Positions 61,499 to 64,000 of a stretch of 64,000 bases of DNA are shown in pieces. Source of the stretch: UBA6918 sp040754425 (GTDB lineage: Bacteria; Pseudomonadota; Gammaproteobacteria; Burkholderiales; Thiobacillaceae). Every line of letters starts with the position of its first letter. Position 1 is the first letter of the stretch. A model generated the notes under the pieces. It saw nothing but the letters and a program-made list of their open reading frames with translations. It did not search any database and was not told where the DNA came from. Where the stretch lies: contig JBFMCR010000032.1 of assembly GCA_040754425.1 (NCBI GenBank), positions 21,015-85,014 of the forward strand. The letters are read 5' to 3'. Both the position numbers and the translations under genes were made by a program.

Positions 61499-61535
61499 CC
61501 ATCATTGATGCACAAATGCCCTTGATTAACTGGAT

Positions 61536-61852
61536 TGCCACGTCGGCTACGCCTCCTCGCAATGACGAACGAAGGAAACCGTCATCGCGAGCGCAGCGTG
61601 GCGATCCAGTAAAGCCAAGCCCAGCAAAACCCGAGACCGCCGCGTCAGCCTCACCTCCTCACAACGCCCCCTCACCGTCATCGCGAGCGTATCAGCCTTT
61701 AGCCACGAGGCCACAGGCCGTGGCGGGTGGCGATCCAGTCAAACAAGGCCCAGCAAAACCCTGGATTGCCACGTCGGCTACGCCCCCTCGCAATGACGAA
61801 CGAGGGAAACCGTCATCGCGAGGCCCGAAGGGCCGTGGCGATCCAGTCAAAT
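61536..61852. repeat. Cluster of GTCATCGCGAG-type repeats, DUF2249/membrane protein gap
   Basis: Five alternating units: GGATTGCCACGTCGGCTACG...TCGCAATGAC (61538), GTCATCGCGAGCGCAGCGTG (61580), GTCATCGCGAGCGTATCAGC (61678), GGATTGCCACGTCGGC (61763) and GTCATCGCGAGGCCCGAAGG (61812). The gap (382 bp) has no other feature. Confidence 0.8.
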
Positions 61853-61880
61853 CCAGCCCAGCAACAAAGACTGCCGCGAA

Positions 61881-63158
61881 ATGAACACCCAACCCGGCCT
61901 CGCCTTCGAACAAGCCCCGCCCTTCTCCCTGCCGCTGCGCTTCTTTCTTACCGCCCCGCTGTTCCTCATCGCGGCCGCCCTCCTCATCGCGCTCTACCCC
62001 GAAGCCCTCACCTCGCGCTGGACGCCGCAGGCGCTTGCCCTCACCCATGCGCTCACTCTCGGCTTTCTCGCCATGGTCATGCTGGGCGCCATGCTGCAGA
62101 TGCTGCCGGTGGTGGCGGGTTCGCCCGTACCAGCAACGCGCTTCGTCGCGCGCGCCAGCCACGTCGCACTCATCCTCGGCACCGTTGCGCTGATGGCGGG
62201 TTTTCTGCTTTCCACGCCAAAGGCCTTCGCCGCCGGCGTCATTCTGCTGCTCGCCGCGTTTGCCGTCTTCATCGCAGCCGCGATCAGCCTCGCGCGCGCC
62301 GCGGCCAACGTCACCGTCAACGGCATGCGCTTCGCCGTGGCGAGCCTCATCTTCACCATCGCGCTCGGCGCAGCGCTCGCGCTGTTGCGCGCGGGCTGGT
62401 GGAATGAGTCATTGGAAGGCGCCAGCGCCGCGCATGTCGGCTTCGGCCTGCTCGGCTGGGTGCTGCTGCTGGTGGTGGGCGTGGCTTACCAGGTCGTGCC
62501 CATGTTCCAGATCACCCCGCCCTACCCGCCGCGCTTGAGCCGCTGGCTGGCCGGCGCGATGTTCGCGCTGCTGGCGCTGCGCGCACTTGCACCAATATTC
62601 CCGTACCCCGCCGTGATCCTGCTCGATGCCGGCCTCGCCACCGGCGTGCTGCTGTTCGCCTTCCACACCCTTAACCTGCAATCGCGCCGGCGCAGAAAAC
62701 TGCCCGACATCACCCTCGATTACTGGCGCATCGGCATGGCCAGCCTCATCGCCTGCGTGCTGGCCTGGCTGGTCGCGCAGTTGTGGCCGGCGTGGGCCGA
62801 CAGCAACGCCTACCCCCTGCTGCTGGGCGTGCTGTTCCTGGTCGGGTTCGCGGTAAGCGTGGTGGCCGGCATGCTCTACAAGATCGTGCCCTTCCTTGCC
62901 TGGTTCCACCTGCAGGCGCAGCTGCAGGCCAAGGCCGGCACCATCCCCAACATGAAGCAGATGATCGACGAGAAGAACCTGCGCCTGCAGTTCCGCCTGC
63001 ATCTTGCCGCCCTCGCCCTGCTCGTCGCCGCCGTGGCCTGGCCGGCTGCCTTGCACATGCCGGCCGGCATCGTGCTCGCGCTGTCTGCACTGATGTTGTG
63101 GGGAAATTTGTCGACTGCGCTGCGGCGTTATTTGCAGCATGGCGGGCGGCTGGCCTGA
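61881..63158 (+). CDS. NnrS/heme-copper-oxidase-like integral membrane protein
   Basis: 425 residues with about 11-12 transmembrane helices. Conserved pieces LTHALTLGFLAMVMLGAMLQ, HVGFGLLGWVLLLVVGVAYQ and MLYKIVPFLAWFHLQ have His and Tyr spacings reminiscent of NnrS and of heme-copper oxidase subunit I-like proteins lacking the full metal set. Such proteins are typically found with NO-related genes; the neighbouring DUF2249 and hemerythrin genes support that. Exact function unknown. Confidence 0.84.
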   Translation: MNTQPGLAFEQAPPFSLPLRFFLTAPLFLIAAALLIALYPEALTSRWTPQALALTHALTLGFLAMVMLGAMLQMLPVVAGSPVPATRFVARASHVALILGTVALMAGFLLSTPKAFAAGVILLLAAFAVFIAAAISLARAAANVTVNGMRFAVASLIFTIALGAALALLRAGWWNESLEGASAAHVGFGLLGWVLLLVVGVAYQVVPMFQITPPYPPRLSRWLAGAMFALLALRALAPIFPYPAVILLDAGLATGVLLFAFHTLNLQSRRRRKLPDITLDYWRIGMASLIACVLAWLVAQLWPAWADSNAYPLLLGVLFLVGFAVSVVAGMLYKIVPFLAWFHLQAQLQAKAGTIPNMKQMIDEKNLRLQFRLHLAALALLVAAVAWPAALHMPAGIVLALSALMLWGNLSTALRRYLQHGGRLA

Positions 63159-63189
63159 ACCGGCAAGCCCTCAAGCTTTCGGAAAACCG

Positions 63190-63804
63190 CTACTCGCGCG
63201 AAGAATAAGTCGGCAGCGTGATCTTGAAGGCCATGGCCGCCAGGCGCACGGCCAGCACGATCGCCATGCCCGCCCACGCCGCGATGATGGCCGACACGCC
63301 AAGCGCTTGCAGCCCGATCAGCGAGATGGACCCGATCCAGGCAGCGGTGGCGTAGAGTTCGCCGCGCACGAAAATGAGCGGCACCTCGTTGCACAGCACA
63401 TCGCGCACCACCCCACCGACCACGCCGGTGATCACCCCCAGCAGGCTCGCCGCCAGCCAGGGCGCGTCGGCCTGCAGCGAAATCTGGGTGCCGACGACGG
63501 TGAAGAGCGCGAGGCCGATTGCATCGGGGATGAGAAACAACTGCTGCGGCAGGCGCAGGCCGCGCACCGCGAAGAAGATGATCAGCGTCGTCGCCACCGC
63601 AACAATCAGATAGATCTGGTCGCTCAGCCAGAACACCGGCCGCTGCAGCAGAATGTCGCGCACCGTTCCGCCGCCGAGCGCCGTGGCCGTCCCCACCATC
63701 ACCACACCGACGAGGTCCATCTGCTTGCGCCCGGCATCGAGCACGCCGGTCAGGGCATTCACCGCCACCGCCGCCAGGCCGACCCAATAGAGTAGGAATT
63801 CCAT
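63190..63804 (-). CDS. TRIC-like cation channel (UPF0126, YicG family)
   Basis: 204 residues, seven hydrophobic helices built as two repeats of a three-helix unit; each repeat has the GGG-containing kink: ALGGGTVRDILLQRPVFWL and GVVGGVVRDVLCNEVPLIF. It belongs to the trimeric intracellular cation channel superfamily; bacterial members conduct K+ or possibly glycine. Convergent with the NnrS-like gene, 31-nt gap. Confidence 0.93.
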   Translation of the reverse strand: MEFLLYWVGLAAVAVNALTGVLDAGRKQMDLVGVVMVGTATALGGGTVRDILLQRPVFWLSDQIYLIVAVATTLIIFFAVRGLRLPQQLFLIPDAIGLALFTVVGTQISLQADAPWLAASLLGVITGVVGGVVRDVLCNEVPLIFVRGELYATAAWIGSISLIGLQALGVSAIIAAWAGMAIVLAVRLAAMAFKITLPTYSSRE

Positions 63805-63933
63805 GATTCGTTGCTCAGGGGGACGGACAATCGAATAAGGACGGAGAGTTTTTAGGAGGCTCTTTTGAAAAACGAGTGGGTGCCAATGTCATCAAGAACA
63901 CCCTTCCGCCCTGCCGGGTGGACTGCGGTCCCC

Positions 63934-63961
63934 ACCCCTAGCCCCGCCCCAGGGCGGGGAA
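63934..63961. repeat. GC-rich hairpin at the window end
   Basis: CCCCGCC and GGCGGGG can pair across a short loop (CCAG) at 63943-63960. It resembles common dispersed GGGGCGGGG hairpins. The remaining ~150 bases to the window end hold no convincing gene start. Confidence 0.4.
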
Positions 63962-64000
63962 GTCCTCGCCGCCGGACGGGCTCGGGAGCAGGCGCCGCAA

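Noticed and set aside
63865..64000. Gene start near the right edge of the window
   Set aside because: A short TTG-start frame rich in Pro/Arg ends in GC-rich hairpin DNA; there is no domain and too little sequence to support it.

Overview
The window looks like a piece of a high-GC betaproteobacterial chromosome. Gene orders such as dnaX-ybaB-recR, yhdP-nitrilase-tldD and glyA-nrdR-ribD, the darP/pmbA divergent pair and the general protein character support this. A sulfur- or nitrogen-oxidising, facultatively anaerobic relative of the Nitrosomonadales or Rhodocyclales is plausible, but this is inference and no rRNA is present to test it. No intact prophage, CRISPR array, rRNA or tRNA was seen. 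One RNA gene (4.5S RNA, ffs) is present.

Layout. 1-2.3 kb: end of an RND efflux pump plus its outer-membrane lipoprotein. 2.3-3.05 kb: a structured repeat with inverted ends abutting a tyrosine-integrase remnant. 3-9 kb: a membrane phosphoesterase, the ackA-xfp phosphoketolase pair and a DUF502 protein. 9-16.6 kb: leftward housekeeping genes (cnoX, purB, recR, ybaB, dnaX, ffs, aroG); aroG has a Phe/Tyr-rich leader peptide and a terminator typical of attenuation. 16.3-25.4 kb: CDGSH protein, ankyrin protein, an Atg22-like MFS transporter, tldD-nitrilase-yhdP, hslR. 25.5-36.4 kb: flavin reductase, acs, glnE, ilvE, a zinc-finger protein, hemN, a YheT hydrolase, phosphomannomutase. 36.4-49.5 kb: GGDEF-EAL protein, corA, a secreted thioredoxin with a secreted repeat protein, mog, darP/pmbA, tesA, a TRAP transporter, and a small protein with an IscR-like promoter. 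49.7-53.1 kb: glyA, nrdR, ribD with an element carrying a four-helix-bundle gene inserted between glyA and nrdR. 53.3-57 kb: methyltransferase, Crp/Fnr regulator, cytochrome c'-like protein, MBL-fold protein and a decayed TauE/SafE pseudogene. 57.2-63.8 kb: class III ribonucleotide reductase (nrdG plus a split nrdD), hemerythrin, DUF2249, an NnrS-like membrane protein and a TRIC-like channel.

The most unusual feature is the intergenic DNA. At least eight gaps hold elements built as a purine-rich, internally repetitive arm, a short core and the complementary arm, and a ninth gap holds a solo arm. All nine lie between co-directional neighbours. Arm sequences differ from gap to gap but fall into a few families, two elements share a recognisable core, and one element carries a gene (four-helix bundle / S23-type) with 29-bp perfect inverted ends. 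A second repeat family (ends GTCATTGCGAG / GCAATCC) fills several other gaps and appears to supply the start of tesA. Other points worth attention are the aroG attenuator, the separately translated glycyl-radical domain of NrdD, the IscR/Rrf2-type operator at 49.6 kb, and the NsrR-like palindromes between nrdD and the hemerythrin gene.

The class III RNR, hemN, hemerythrin, DUF2249, NnrS-like protein and Crp/Fnr regulator together suggest life at low oxygen with exposure to nitric oxide.
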